From Prevotellaceae bacterium (lineage in GTDB: Bacteria; Bacteroidota; Bacteroidia; Bacteroidales; UBA932): a stretch of 36,604 nt of DNA. This document shows positions 36,190 through 36,604 of this stretch, in pieces. Each line of letters opens with the position of its first letter. Position 1 is the first letter of the stretch. The notes under the pieces were generated by a model. The model worked only from the letters and a program-made list of their open reading frames with translations. It ran no database searches and was not told the DNA's origin. Location: NCBI GenBank assembly GCA_031257315.1, contig JAIROW010000253.1:1-36604 (forward strand), written 5' to 3'. The translations under genes were made by a program, and so were the position numbers.

Positions 36190-36604
36190 TTTCTAATTCT
36201 ATTCGATTGTTCAACAAAAAGGTAACATAGTTCAAAACCGTATCTTCAAAATCTTTTTCTGTAAGATTTGAGTAATCAGTTTCCATATACGCCTCTGCAC
36301 ACCATTCATTATAAGCAGTAACTACCTTATTTACGCTAAATCCCGCCTCTTCTTTTCGGTTTTCATCAAGAAAATATCCTATCCATTTTTTCTTTATTGT
36401 TTTCCACTTGCCCAATCCGTCATACCGCCCCTGAATTTTCCTTTTTATAAATCCATCATCTTTATAATAGCCAAAATATGTTTTCTTTGTGGGACTGTGC
36501 TTTTTATGTGCGGTAAAAATCATTACGCAGGTTACGACATTTACGTTTGAATTAAAAAACAGTTCGTCGGGCATTGATAAAACGGCTTCCAATGTATGTT
36601 TTTC
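36182..36604 (-). CDS. hsdM: Type I restriction-modification methylase, C-terminal fragment, mirror copy
   Basis: Mirror of 1-423. It is cut at exactly the same codon as the left copy, which is what a folded-back contig would give. Confidence 0.83.
   Translation of the reverse strand, partial: EKHTLEAVLSMPDELFFNSNVNVVTCVMIFTAHKKHSPTKKTYFGYYKDDGFIKRKIQGRYDGLGKWKTIKKKWIGYFLDENRKEEAGFSVNKVVTAYNEWCAEAYMETDYSNLTEKDFEDTVLNYVTFLLNNRIELENE

Overview
The window is one perfect inverted repeat. Bases 1-18302 are followed, with no spacer, by their own reverse complement (18303-36604), so every feature at position x recurs on the other strand at 36605-x. All gene coordinates and translations pair this way, and the nucleotide stretches I compared at the ends, middle and junction match exactly. 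Only about 18.3 kb of sequence is unique. The axis of symmetry is the exact midpoint of the record, and both ends stop inside the same gene. This suggests a contig read outward to a hairpin and back (assembly, library or amplification fold-back) rather than a natural 36-kb palindrome, although the sequence alone cannot prove it.

The organism is almost certainly a member of the Bacteroidota, probably Bacteroidales. The evidence is a Bacteroidota-style LptD, a V-type ATPase operon carrying a DUF2764 gene, a PorE-like type IX secretion lipoprotein, -7 promoter boxes of the form TAnnTTTG, and mostly A-rich ribosome binding regions without a strong Shine-Dalgarno.

Layout of the unique half: (1) 1-1384, the 3' end of a type I restriction-modification methylase gene and an overlapping specificity-subunit gene. 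(2) 1483-5013, lptD on the minus strand, divergent from a secreted N-acetylmuramoyl-L-alanine amidase; both belong to envelope biogenesis. (3) 5212-12645, a seven-gene V/A-type ATPase operon in the order E, DUF2764, A, B, D, I, K, with a recognisable promoter in front. The proteolipid carries every residue of the Enterococcus hirae NtpK sodium site at a constant offset, so the enzyme is probably Na+-coupled. (4) 12646-13338, a 693-bp non-coding stretch with four hairpins and a promoter. (5) 13339-14721, a multi-cluster iron-sulfur protein related to GltD-type flavoproteins but lacking the NAD(P)H half. (6) 14884-18147, a NamZ-family (DUF1343) secreted muramidase and a PorE-like OmpA lipoprotein, probably co-transcribed. 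The second half repeats all of this in reverse.

Functionally the segment is ordinary core chromosome: ion pumping, outer-membrane LPS assembly, peptidoglycan turnover and type IX secretion, with one defence locus at the edge. The main things to check are the palindrome itself, the stripped-down ATPase with DUF2764 in place of subunit C, the Na+ site, and the truncated Fe-S oxidoreductase.
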